Assembly: GCA_024635815.1 (NCBI GenBank)
Contig: JAGXIG010000083.1
Location: forward strand, 1 to 10,455
Length of the DNA stretch: 10,455 nt
Source of the DNA: Salegentibacter sp.
Lineage (GTDB): Bacteria > Bacteroidota > Bacteroidia > Flavobacteriales > Flavobacteriaceae
Direction: 5' to 3'
This document shows positions 1 to 6,828 of this stretch, piece by piece. The translations under genes were made by a program, and so were the position numbers. Position 1 is the stretch's first letter, and each line of letters starts with the position of its first letter. The notes beneath the pieces were generated by a model. The model did not search any database, had not been told where the DNA came from, and saw only the letters and a list, made by a program, of their open reading frames with translations.

Positions 1-35
1 CTGACTGTGTGGGAGCCTTTTCGTTGATAACCCAT
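1..35 (-). CDS. tnpA: IS200/IS605-type transposase TnpA, N-terminal fragment (cut by window edge)
   Basis: A minus-strand reading frame starts with ATG at 33-35 and runs off the left edge after 11 full codons, reading MGYQRKGSHTV. A GSHTV-type stretch near the N-terminus is familiar from IS200/IS605-family TnpA proteins, the small Y1/HUH transposases, which usually continue into a conserved H-L-V-W-x-T-K-Y-R-Y segment. That segment lies outside the window, so the call rests on a very short match. Folded DNA just upstream (67-106) fits the left end of such an element, and no competing reading frame explains this edge. No clear ribosome binding site is visible, which is normal for Bacteroidetes. 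It could also be an unrelated gene or an element remnant. Confidence 0.5.
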   Translation of the reverse strand, partial: MGYQRKGSHTV

Positions 36-110
36 AGCTCGAAAATATAGATTTTTTCGCAATACTAAAGTGCTGCAATAAAATTGCAGGGTTTAAGTCC
101 CACTTTTGAG
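36..110 (-). mobile_element. Probable left-end non-coding region of an IS200/IS605 element, with branched secondary structure
   Basis: Three nested pairings are visible. AAAGTG at 67-72 pairs with CACTTT at 101-106. Inside, CTGCAAT (73-79) pairs with ATTGCAG (83-89) around a 3-nt loop, and GG (90-91) can pair with CC (99-100). The result is a compact branched fold. A separate hairpin, CGAAAA (40-45) with TTTTCG (54-59), sits just upstream of the transposase start. IS200/IS605 elements lack terminal inverted repeats and instead carry subterminal structures recognised as single-stranded DNA by TnpA, so this fold is in the expected place. The exact element boundary cannot be set from one end; 110 is an estimate. 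Confidence 0.4.
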
Positions 111-121
111 ACCAATAAAAC

Positions 122-154
122 AGACCTCACAGGTTTTCACAACCTGTGAGGTCT
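122..154. repeat. Perfect 14-bp inverted repeat, REP-like palindrome and likely terminator
   Basis: AGACCTCACAGGTT (122-135) and AACCTGTGAGGTCT (141-154) are exact reverse complements around the 5-nt spacer TTCAC. As RNA this gives a very stable hairpin. It lies 19 bp past the stop codon of the minus-strand lipoprotein gene. Read on the minus strand it is followed by GTTTTATT, so it can act as an intrinsic terminator for the corA-lactonase-lipoprotein transcript. I recall similar palindromes with an AGACCTCACAGGTT-like arm recurring in many flavobacterial genomes, which would make this one copy of an interspersed REP-like family; copy number cannot be tested in this window. The hairpin is directly seen, its role is inferred. 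Confidence 0.75.
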
Positions 155-173
155 TCATGTTTAATAGAAAAAT

Positions 174-500
174 TTACTTCTTCACAACCCCAATTAATTC
201 GCCGGTTTCGCAATTTACACGTAAGAATTCCCGTTTTCCAAGTCCGTATTTGCCATCTGGAACTTCATAATCCCCAATTCCATTTCCCCAGGAACGAACC
301 ATAATTAGTTCGGTTCCATCTTCGGGATCTAACATCGGACTATTACAAGTGTTTTCTTCAAAGTCCATCCCATTTGCAAGGGTGAAATTTGAAGGTGCAT
401 CTATGGGTTGTCGAATAATGTTATCTGAATCCGGGGTCGTCATAGTGGCGCACGACATTAGCATACAAGCTAATATCGTTGTTAAAATTTTTGTTTTCAT
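174..500 (-). CDS. Small predicted lipoprotein of unknown function (108 aa)
   Basis: I do not recognise a family. The chosen start (ATG at 498-500) gives a lipoprotein signal peptide: a basic MKTK start, a hydrophobic stretch, and the lipobox LMSC with the acylated cysteine at residue 17. An earlier in-frame ATG at 533 would put 11 polar residues before the signal and is unlikely. The mature part is about 92 residues, hydrophilic, with no repeats or membrane segments. It has two cysteines (C52 and C97) that could form a disulfide in the periplasm, plus a GNGIGDYEVPDGKYGLGKRE stretch rich in glycine. It is the last gene of a minus-strand group, 67 bp after the lactonase-fold gene, and is closed by the strong hairpin at 122-154. 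Location is probably the periplasmic face of a membrane or the cell surface. Confidence 0.7.
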   Translation of the reverse strand: MKTKILTTILACMLMSCATMTTPDSDNIIRQPIDAPSNFTLANGMDFEENTCNSPMLDPEDGTELIMVRSWGNGIGDYEVPDGKYGLGKREFLRVNCETGELIGVVKK

Positions 501-567
501 ATTTTTCTGATTTAGTCTATTAAATTTAAACAAAATAAGAATTGAATTTTTAAAAATTTAATCGGGA

Positions 568-1689
568 TCAATTTCCAGCAAATTCCACGCATACCGGAGA
601 CATCACTTCAATGGGAAGCAAATGTTCGTCCAGTTCGCCAGTTTCCGGATTAATCTTAAAACTGCTAATTGTAGAAGTATCCTGATTAGCCGCATATAGG
701 AATTTGCCATCCGGGGAAATCGCAAAATTTCTTGGGGTTTCCCCTTTTGTCGGGTAATGATCAATCACTCTTAATTTTCCGTAATTTTCATCTAATCTAA
801 ACGCAGCGATACTATTATGGCCACGGTTAGAAGTATAAATAAATTTTCCAGAAGGATGTATATGAATATCTGCTCCTGAATTGTTTCCTTCGAAGTCTTT
901 AGGCAAGCTCGAAATATTTTGAATAATTTCCAGGTTTCCGTCATCTTCAATATTAAAAACGCTTATGGTAGAATTGAGTTCATTCATAGAAAATGCAAAA
1001 TTTTCGTTTTTAGAAAAACTAAAATGTCTTGGACCTGATCCCTCTTCTAATGGTACAAACGGTTTTTCTTTCAGGCTTAACTGTCCTGTTTCCGCATTAA
1101 AATCATAGATCCAGATCTTATCATTTCCCAAATCAGCGATATATGCAATTTTATTACTTGAAGAAATTGAAACCGAATGCGCATGTGAGGCTTCAGGATT
1201 TTCTAACTGAATTTTTTGCTGCTTTTCGAGCTTACCCTCTTCTCCCCTTTTATAGACCATTACAACGCCACCCATATAATTAGAAACGAAAACATACTTC
1301 CCTGTTCGGTCAATTTCAATATGGCAGGGCGCAAAACTTTCGGTAGAAATTTTTCCTAATTCCTCCAAGCTGTTATCCTTATTTCTTTTGTAAGAATAAA
1401 TAAAGCCTGAATCTGCATCCCCACCACCCAGTTCGCTCACAGCATAAAGATTTTTGCCATCTTTAGAAGCTTTTACAAAACTAGGATTTGTAATTTCAGC
1501 AACAGTTTTTTCAGGTTGCAAACTTCCATTTTCAGGATCCTGCATTGCTAAAAATATTCCTTTTGCTTTTCCATCTACGTGGCCCTCTTGTTTAGTATAA
1601 GTTCCAATATAAACAGGGTTTCCGGTATTTTGAGCTTTACAGCTTCCGGTTAAGAGCACTGCCAGGGTAATTAAAGTATATCTTTTCAT
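568..1689 (-). CDS. Exported lactonase-family seven-bladed beta-propeller protein (6-phosphogluconolactonase-like)
   Basis: The 373-aa protein belongs to the lactonase / YbhE-type beta-propeller family (Pfam PF10282) by its blade motifs: PVYIGTYT at 25-32, HAHSVSIS near 169-176, DLGNDKIWIYDF at 186-197, GPRHFSFS at 219-226, HIHPSGKFIYTSNRGHNSIA at 276-295, and TPRNFAISPDGKFLYAANQD at 318-337. Length fits the family. Unlike cytosolic E. coli Pgl (YbhE), it begins with a Sec signal, MKRYTLITLAVLLTGSC, where C17 may be lipidated although the lipobox is loose (T at -3). An exported enzyme would not act on the cytosolic pentose-phosphate intermediate, so its substrate is open; some family members act on other lactones or are only structural propellers. 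The start lies 13 bp after the corA stop, which implies co-transcription. Confidence 0.85.
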   Translation of the reverse strand: MKRYTLITLAVLLTGSCKAQNTGNPVYIGTYTKQEGHVDGKAKGIFLAMQDPENGSLQPEKTVAEITNPSFVKASKDGKNLYAVSELGGGDADSGFIYSYKRNKDNSLEELGKISTESFAPCHIEIDRTGKYVFVSNYMGGVVMVYKRGEEGKLEKQQKIQLENPEASHAHSVSISSSNKIAYIADLGNDKIWIYDFNAETGQLSLKEKPFVPLEEGSGPRHFSFSKNENFAFSMNELNSTISVFNIEDDGNLEIIQNISSLPKDFEGNNSGADIHIHPSGKFIYTSNRGHNSIAAFRLDENYGKLRVIDHYPTKGETPRNFAISPDGKFLYAANQDTSTISSFKINPETGELDEHLLPIEVMSPVCVEFAGN

Positions 1690-1702
1690 AAGGATTATTA
1701 AA

Positions 1703-2779
1703 CTAGAGCCAATTTTTCCTTTTAAAATAATAGATCATAAGGAGAAAAATAACGATCATTACTCCCCATAAAACAAAGTAACTGTGTTCCCATTGCAGCT
1801 CTGGCATATATTCAAAATTCATCCCATATATGCCTGCAATAAAAGTTAGCGGAATAAAAATAGAGGCCATTATGGTTAAAACTTTCATCACCTCGTTCAT
1901 TTTATTACTAATGGTTGTCATGTACATATCCATAAGTCCCCAGGCCATCTCGCGATATAGATCTATATTTTCTGAAACCTGAAGAATATGGTCGTGAAGG
2001 TCGTTTATATAGTTTTTGGTTCGTGCGGTAATAAGTTCATTCTCCATATTTTGAAATCTGGAAATCACTTCTTTAAGTGGAAAAACCGCACGTCTCACCC
2101 TTAAAATCGATCTTTTTAAATCCTGAATTTCAAAAGTAATATCATCACTGGGCTGACTTTCAAAAAGTTGTTCTTCCAGCTTTTCAACTTTTTCACTTAG
2201 CTCATCTACCACCAGGAAATAATGGTCAACAATAGCATCTAAAAGTGCAAAAACCAGGTAATCTGATCCGTTAGTACGTATGCGTCCATAAGCCTTTTCC
2301 AGCCTGCCTCGAATTCCATCAAAAACATCACCACCGGCTTCCTGAAAAGTAAGCACATAATTTTTTCCTAAAACAAAACTTATATGTTCATTAACCAATT
2401 TTCCATCCTCGTGATAGAGCATTTTAGCGACTATAAATAAATAATCCTCATACTCATCTATCTTCGGACGCTGGGTTGTGTTTACAATATCTTCAATAAT
2501 CAGAGGATGAAGATCGTAATATTTTCCGAGTTTTTCTATTTCTGCGGTATTGCTTAATCCGTCGATATTAAACCAGGTAATACGATCTTCGGCTTCAAAT
2601 TTAAAAGCATCTTCAGTAGTGGTTGAAATAAGTTTTTCAAAATTATCTTTATTATAATCAATAACTTCAAGCTTTGTTTCGTTGGATTCCTTTCTTCCAA
2701 CATAGGTTACTGTTCCAGGCGGTTGGTTAACAGATTTCATCTTCGGCTTGAGTAAACTCTGAGTTAGTTTTTTTACCAT
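1703..2779 (-). CDS. corA: CorA-family magnesium/cobalt transport protein
   Basis: This inner-membrane pentameric channel takes up Mg2+ (and Co2+). With the ATG at 2777-2779 as start the protein has 358 residues. The family signature is at the C-terminus: a first membrane helix (about 300-317) ends in YGMN, with GMN at 319-321 as the selectivity filter, followed by the short periplasmic loop FEYMPEL and a second helix (about 333-352) ending in a basic FKRKNWL tail. The N-terminal part is the usual soluble alpha/beta domain (including a WFNIDGL strand and an HPLIIEDI segment), followed by long charged helices that form the funnel. An ATG two codons upstream (2783-2785) is an equal alternative start. 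A TTG still further upstream is unlikely because it lies inside the probable promoter. It is the first gene of the minus-strand group. Confidence 0.93.
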   Translation of the reverse strand: MVKKLTQSLLKPKMKSVNQPPGTVTYVGRKESNETKLEVIDYNKDNFEKLISTTTEDAFKFEAEDRITWFNIDGLSNTAEIEKLGKYYDLHPLIIEDIVNTTQRPKIDEYEDYLFIVAKMLYHEDGKLVNEHISFVLGKNYVLTFQEAGGDVFDGIRGRLEKAYGRIRTNGSDYLVFALLDAIVDHYFLVVDELSEKVEKLEEQLFESQPSDDITFEIQDLKRSILRVRRAVFPLKEVISRFQNMENELITARTKNYINDLHDHILQVSENIDLYREMAWGLMDMYMTTISNKMNEVMKVLTIMASIFIPLTFIAGIYGMNFEYMPELQWEHSYFVLWGVMIVIFLLMIYYFKRKNWL

Positions 2780-2806
2780 AATCATACTTTGTATGCCTAA
2801 AGGTAG

Positions 2807-2834
2807 CAAAGTTTTGTTTTTAAGAAGTATTCAA
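2807..2834 (-). promoter_or_regulatory. Possible corA promoter, Bacteroidetes type
   Basis: On the minus strand TTG (2834-2832) is followed after 17 nt by AAACTTTG (2814-2807). The known Bacteroidetes promoter consensus is TTG-N17-23-TAnnTTTG, so this is a match with one mismatch in the -7 box. It would give a leader of roughly 20 nt before the corA start. The rest of the 185-bp corA/nhaA intergenic region shows no equally good plus-strand promoter for nhaA. Such short AT-rich motifs occur by chance, so confidence is low. Confidence 0.35.
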
Positions 2835-2964
2835 TATTAAGGGGAGACTATTTTTAATTGGTTCACAAAGCTGAATAAAACTGAGACTCATCATATTTAA
2901 CTGTTTAAAAGCTCAATAACTTTACCAGACCTTTAACTGGAATTTCCGCTGAAACCAGGTTATT

Positions 2965-4290
2965 ATGAGAAAATCACGCCTTGACATCTACCTACTGTTA
3001 CCCATTAAAAATTTTATAGAGAAAAAGACCTCTGTTGGTTTACTGCTTATATTTTCGGCAATCCTGGCCATGATTGTGGCAAATTCCCCCCTGGCCGATG
3101 CCTATCACAATCTCTGGAAACAATACATCCATTTAGGAATTAACGACTTTGTAATAAAGAAAAATCTGCTACACTGGATTAATGATGGACTCATGTCTAT
3201 TTTCTTTTTTATGGTTGGACTTGAATTAAAAAGAGAAATTTTACAGGGTGAACTTTCAAGTTTAAGAAAATCTATGCTTCCCATTGGAGCCGCTATTGGT
3301 GGAATGCTTTTTCCCGCGCTAATTTATTTTTATTTTAATACCGGTTTAGATTCAGTTTCGGGTTGGGGTATTCCTATGGCAACTGATATCGCTTTTGCCC
3401 TTGGAATTCTATACCTCCTGGGTGACCGGGTACCGCTCCCGTTAAAAGTATTTTTAACGGCCATCGCAATTGTAGACGATCTTGGTGCAGTACTCGTTAT
3501 TGCATTTTTCTATACTTCAGATATTTCCATACAAAGTCTCGTTATTGCCGGAATCTTTTTACTAATTCTTGCTACCGCAAATTTTATCGGGATTAGAAAC
3601 ACACTTTTTTATGCGATTATGGGAATTGGTGGCTTATGGTTGGCAATTTTACTTTCGGGTGTTCATGCTACTATCGCGGCTGTTTTGGCCGCTTTTGCGA
3701 TTCCAAATTCTAAACGCATCAATACACCATTATTCCTTCGGAAAGCAAAACTTCTGTCTTATGAGATACAACAGGAATTTAGAAATAGAAAGAAAAATTT
3801 AAAAGAATCTGAAGAACGAATTACCCATAACATAGAGAAATTCTCTTCATTGACCGAAGATGCTACTCCGCCCCTTCAGCGTTTGGAGCACGCCCTTTAT
3901 CCCTTCGTGAGCTTCGTTGTATTACCCATCTTTGCGTTTGCCAACGCAGGAGTTAGTCTTGGGGATACCTCTTTTGATGCAATTATAAGTCCAGTAACAA
4001 TGGGCGTGATCTTCGGGCTAATTTTTGGTAAATTCATTGGAATAATTTTATTTTCAAGATTAATGGTTTGGTTTAAAATTGCTGCACTTCCTCATAAAGT
4101 GAAGTGGAAACATGTCTACGGCATTGGCTTTCTCGCTGCAATTGGTTTCACCATGTCACTATTTATTACCGAACTCGCTTTTAAAAATGAAAATTATTTG
4201 GCTCAGGCAAAAATCGGTATTCTTTCAGCTTCCCTTCTAGCCGGTTTTATTGGATATTTCTATTTGCGAAAAATAGGAAATGGGAATTAA
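2965..4290 (+). CDS. nhaA: Na+/H+ antiporter NhaA
   Basis: This inner-membrane antiporter exports Na+ (or Li+) in exchange for protons and supports pH and salt homeostasis. The 441-aa protein carries the family's functional residues: ATDIAFALG with D141, the ion-binding pair D171-D172 in AIVDDLGA (equivalent to D163/D164 of E. coli NhaA), the GVHATIAAVLAAFAIP segment at 232-247, FAFANAGVSLG at 323-333, and K356 in FGLIFGKFIGI, matching the E. coli lysine K300. About 12 membrane helices are expected. It is longer than the 388-aa E. coli protein, mainly through a charged cytoplasmic insert at about 250-308 with many Lys and Glu residues, an extension I associate with Bacteroidetes homologs. It ends 74 bp before ccoI and is probably a separate unit. 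Confidence 0.95.
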   Translation: MRKSRLDIYLLLPIKNFIEKKTSVGLLLIFSAILAMIVANSPLADAYHNLWKQYIHLGINDFVIKKNLLHWINDGLMSIFFFMVGLELKREILQGELSSLRKSMLPIGAAIGGMLFPALIYFYFNTGLDSVSGWGIPMATDIAFALGILYLLGDRVPLPLKVFLTAIAIVDDLGAVLVIAFFYTSDISIQSLVIAGIFLLILATANFIGIRNTLFYAIMGIGGLWLAILLSGVHATIAAVLAAFAIPNSKRINTPLFLRKAKLLSYEIQQEFRNRKKNLKESEERITHNIEKFSSLTEDATPPLQRLEHALYPFVSFVVLPIFAFANAGVSLGDTSFDAIISPVTMGVIFGLIFGKFIGIILFSRLMVWFKIAALPHKVKWKHVYGIGFLAAIGFTMSLFITELAFKNENYLAQAKIGILSASLLAGFIGYFYLRKIGNGN

Positions 4291-4329
4291 TTATTCTTCA
4301 ACCTGATTCCTATCATATTATTTTTTTTT
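4273..4329 (+). terminator. Possible weak intrinsic terminator after nhaA
   Basis: ATAGGAA (4273-4279, within the last nhaA codons) can pair with TTCCTAT (4307-4313), leaving a 27-nt loop, followed by a run of nine T at 4321-4329. The stem is short and the loop large, so this is a weak candidate. Its 3' arm overlaps the FNR-like dyad at 4303-4316; the two readings compete for the same bases. Confidence 0.22.
4303..4316 (+). promoter_or_regulatory. FNR-type dyad upstream of ccoI (site 1)
   Basis: CTGAT-TCCT-ATCAT is a dyad with the TGAT-N4-ATCA core of FNR-family sites (E. coli consensus TTGAT-N4-ATCAA). It ends 48 nt before the ccoI ATG. AAGATTTG at 4339-4346 is one mismatch from the Bacteroidetes -7 box TAnnTTTG. 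The dyad centre lies 36.5 nt upstream of the last base of that box, so a start of transcription 5-6 nt further on would put the centre near -41.5, the class II activator position. FNR/FixK control of cbb3 operons is well established in other phyla; that a Crp/Fnr protein acts here is inferred. Confidence 0.6.
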
Positions 4330-4364
4330 AATTTTATTAAGATTTGCAGCTAAAATAGAGTAGC

Positions 4365-6770
4365 ATGAGCAACTGTTTTCACTGTGGTGAAGAATGTAAG
4401 GAAGATCACATCATTTTTCAGGAAAAAGATTTCTGTTGTACTGGCTGTAAAACCGTTTTTGAGATTCTAAACGAAAACGACCTTACCTACTACTATGATA
4501 TTCAGGAGAAACCCGGAATTTCCCCAGGCGCATCAGAAGGAAAATTCGATTTCCTGGATAATAAAGAAATAGCTGAGAAACTGCTTGAATTCAACGAAAA
4601 CAATAACCAAATCGTTTCTTTCCTTATTCCCTCTATGCACTGCAGCTCGTGTATTTGGGTTTTAGAAAATCTTGGAAAGCTAAACAAGGGTGTAAAATCG
4701 GCACAGGTAGATTTTCCCAGGAAAACCGTGCGTATAAGTTTTAATTCGGAAAATATAAGCTTGAAAGAGCTCGTGTACCTTTTAAGCAGAATTGGTTATG
4801 AACCCTATATATCCCTGAAAGATTACGATGAAAAAGATCCCAGAGTAGATCGAAGCTTAATCTATAAATTAGGCGTTGCTGGTTTTGCTTTTGGAAATGT
4901 GATGTTCCTTTCTTTCCCTGAATATTTTGAAGTAAAGGAGTTCTGGTTAGAGCAATTCAAGCATTTATTTCGATGGTTAATGTTTGCTTTTTCCCTTCCT
5001 GTGGTTTTTTATTCGGGGTCAGACTATTTTATTTCAGCCTACAAAGGTGTACGGGCTAAGATTTTGAATATTGATGTTCCCATAGCCCTGGGAATCGCTG
5101 TGCTTTTTATTAGAAGTACCACAGAAATCATACTCGACTTGGGCACCGGTTTTTTTGATAGCCTTACGGGGTTGGTATTCTTCCTGCTTCTTGGGAAATT
5201 TTTTCAGCAAAAAACCTATTCCTATTTATCCTTTGAGCGCGATTACAAGTCCTATTTTCCAATGGCGGTTACACGGCTAATCACAAATGCTTCTAAAGAA
5301 ATTATAGAAGAACAGGTGCAGGTTTATAACGTAGAACCCGGCGATCGCATTTTAATAAGAAACGGGGAGTTAATTCCTATAGATTCGGTTTTAATGAGAG
5401 GCCGGGCTAATATCGATTACAGTTTTGTAACCGGGGAAGCAGAGGCCGTTAAAAAAGAATCTGGAGAAACACTTTATGCTGGTGGTAGGCAACAAGGCAG
5501 TATTCTGGAAATTGAAGCCATAAAAGCTATAGACCAAAGTTACCTAACCAAACTTTGGAGCAATGAAGTCTTTAAAAAGGATAAAAAAGGACAGTTTCAA
5601 AGTCTTATCAATAAAATAAGCAAGCGATTTACCGCAGGGGTTTTGAGCATTGCTTTCCTCTCTACTCTTTTCTGGCTAATTTACGATCCTTCCATTGCCT
5701 TAAATGTTTTTACCGCGGTTTTAATAATTGCCTGTCCATGTGCCATTGCTTTAGCCACGCCTTTTACCCTTGGGAATTTGCTCCGTATCTTAGGGAGGAA
5801 TAGATTCTACCTGAAAGAAGCCGGGGTAATAGAACAAATCGCAAAAATAGATTGCCTTGTTTTTGATAAAACCGGAACAATAACTTCCAATAAAAAAACC
5901 GAAGTATTCTACGAAGGACTAAAACTTAATGCAGAAGAAGAGCAATTGCTTAGCAGTAGTTTAAGGGCTTCCAGTCATCCGCTTAGCAGACAGCTTTATC
6001 AAATTCTGGATAAAAATAATATTCTGAGTTTAGATGAATTTAATGAGCATACGGGAAAAGGAATTAGTTCCGGAAGTAACGGCAGTAAAATGAAAATAGG
6101 TTCTTCTTCTTTTGTTAGAGAGTTAGAAACTGAAACTAAAGAACTCAACAAAACCGCGGTTCATATTAGTAGTAATGAAGAATATAAAGGTTGCTACGTT
6201 TTTAAAAATTCTTATAGGGAAGGTCTTGCTGACTTATTTAAAGAATTAGGAGAAAACAAGCAGCTATTCATATTATCTGGCGATAATGATGGCGAAAAGG
6301 AGAAGCTGGAAAATATGCTACCCCTAAACACTAAATTTTACTTCAACCAAAAACCCGATGATAAACTCAATTTTATAAAAAAGCTCCAGGAAGAAGGAAA
6401 ATCGGTGATGATGATTGGCGACGGACTTAATGATGCAGGAGCACTTGCCCAAAGTAATGTTGGGATTGCTGTTTCAGAAAATATAAATGTGTTCTCCCCT
6501 GCTTGTGATGGAATTCTGGAGGCTTCAAATCTTACCAAACTGGGCGAGTACTTCAAACTTTCAGAAAAAGGCATGAAAATCATCAAATGGAGCTTTGCGC
6601 TCAGCCTTTGTTATAATGTTGTAGGGCTCGCTTTTGCAGTAACAGGAAATTTAATGCCGGTAATAGCCGCTATTCTAATGCCCCTTAGTTCTATTAGTAT
6701 TGTGGCCTTTACAACGCTGGCAACAAATCTTGCCGGAAAGAAATTAAAACCTGTATTAAGCAAAACCTGA
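4365..6770 (+). CDS. ccoI: Copper-translocating P1B-type ATPase for cbb3 oxidase assembly (CcoI/FixI)
   Basis: This membrane ATPase moves Cu+ out of the cytoplasm for insertion of CuB into the oxidase. Domains in order: an N-terminal cysteine-rich metal-binding region (C4, C7, C11, C24, C25, C28) typical of CcoI-type ATPases; an HMA domain with MHCSSC (C93, C96); membrane helices from about 165; the actuator loop with TGE at 356-358; the transport motif CPC at 457-459; the phosphorylation site DKTGT with D501; the SSHPLSR motif with HP at 538-539; the hinge GDGLND at 685-690; and a final membrane pair ending with a MPLSSISIV helix. All catalytic residues are intact, and 801 residues is normal. 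Placing ccoI first in the cbb3 locus is common in Bacteroidetes. The stop codon lies inside the second FNR-like dyad. Confidence 0.95.
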   Translation: MSNCFHCGEECKEDHIIFQEKDFCCTGCKTVFEILNENDLTYYYDIQEKPGISPGASEGKFDFLDNKEIAEKLLEFNENNNQIVSFLIPSMHCSSCIWVLENLGKLNKGVKSAQVDFPRKTVRISFNSENISLKELVYLLSRIGYEPYISLKDYDEKDPRVDRSLIYKLGVAGFAFGNVMFLSFPEYFEVKEFWLEQFKHLFRWLMFAFSLPVVFYSGSDYFISAYKGVRAKILNIDVPIALGIAVLFIRSTTEIILDLGTGFFDSLTGLVFFLLLGKFFQQKTYSYLSFERDYKSYFPMAVTRLITNASKEIIEEQVQVYNVEPGDRILIRNGELIPIDSVLMRGRANIDYSFVTGEAEAVKKESGETLYAGGRQQGSILEIEAIKAIDQSYLTKLWSNEVFKKDKKGQFQSLINKISKRFTAGVLSIAFLSTLFWLIYDPSIALNVFTAVLIIACPCAIALATPFTLGNLLRILGRNRFYLKEAGVIEQIAKIDCLVFDKTGTITSNKKTEVFYEGLKLNAEEEQLLSSSLRASSHPLSRQLYQILDKNNILSLDEFNEHTGKGISSGSNGSKMKIGSSSFVRELETETKELNKTAVHISSNEEYKGCYVFKNSYREGLADLFKELGENKQLFILSGDNDGEKEKLENMLPLNTKFYFNQKPDDKLNFIKKLQEEGKSVMMIGDGLNDAGALAQSNVGIAVSENINVFSPACDGILEASNLTKLGEYFKLSEKGMKIIKWSFALSLCYNVVGLAFAVTGNLMPVIAAILMPLSSISIVAFTTLATNLAGKKLKPVLSKT

Positions 6771-6780
6771 TCTCAATCAT
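6767..6780 (+). promoter_or_regulatory. FNR-type dyad upstream of ccoS, overlapping the ccoI stop (site 2)
   Basis: CTGAT-CTCA-ATCAT has the same half-sites as site 1. The ccoI stop codon TGA (6768-6770) is part of its left half. It ends 48 nt before the ccoS ATG, exactly the spacing at site 1. TAAGTTTG at 6803-6810 is a perfect match to the Bacteroidetes -7 box TAnnTTTG, and its offset from the dyad centre is again 36.5 nt to the last base. Around the two sites the shared pattern is ACCTGATnnCnATCATATT. The identical geometry makes chance unlikely and points to a second activated promoter for ccoS-ccoNO-ccoQ-ccoP-ccoG. Confidence 0.65.
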
Positions 6781-6828
6781 ATTTTAAATTTTAACACAGC
6801 TTTAAGTTTGCTGACTAATTCAAATACA

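Noticed and set aside
505..545. Possible separate promoter for the small lipoprotein gene (minus-strand TTATTTTG)
   Set aside because: The box has a mismatch at a key base and there is no TTG 17-23 nt upstream; read-through from corA and the lactonase-fold gene is simpler.
545..558. 14-bp AT-only palindrome (AATTTTTAAAAATT) between the lipoprotein and lactonase-fold genes
   Set aside because: It is made only of A and T in an AT-rich gap, would form a very weak hairpin, and is expected by chance.
758..767. TGAT-CA-ATCA, resembling the FNR-like dyads
   Set aside because: The spacer is 2 nt instead of 4, it lies deep inside the lactonase-fold gene, and no promoter box follows.
2844..2888. Repeated GAGACT in the corA/nhaA intergenic region (2844-2849 and 2883-2888)
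   Set aside because: Six bases twice within 185 bp is not significant, and no symmetry or promoter arrangement goes with it.
3569..3802. Open frame overlapping nhaA in another frame on the same strand; similar ones at 9761-9955 and on the opposite strand at 4502-4687, 6338-6586 and 7256-7490
   Set aside because: All lie wholly inside genes with strong family evidence, have no recognisable motif and no start context; they are shadows of the real coding frames.
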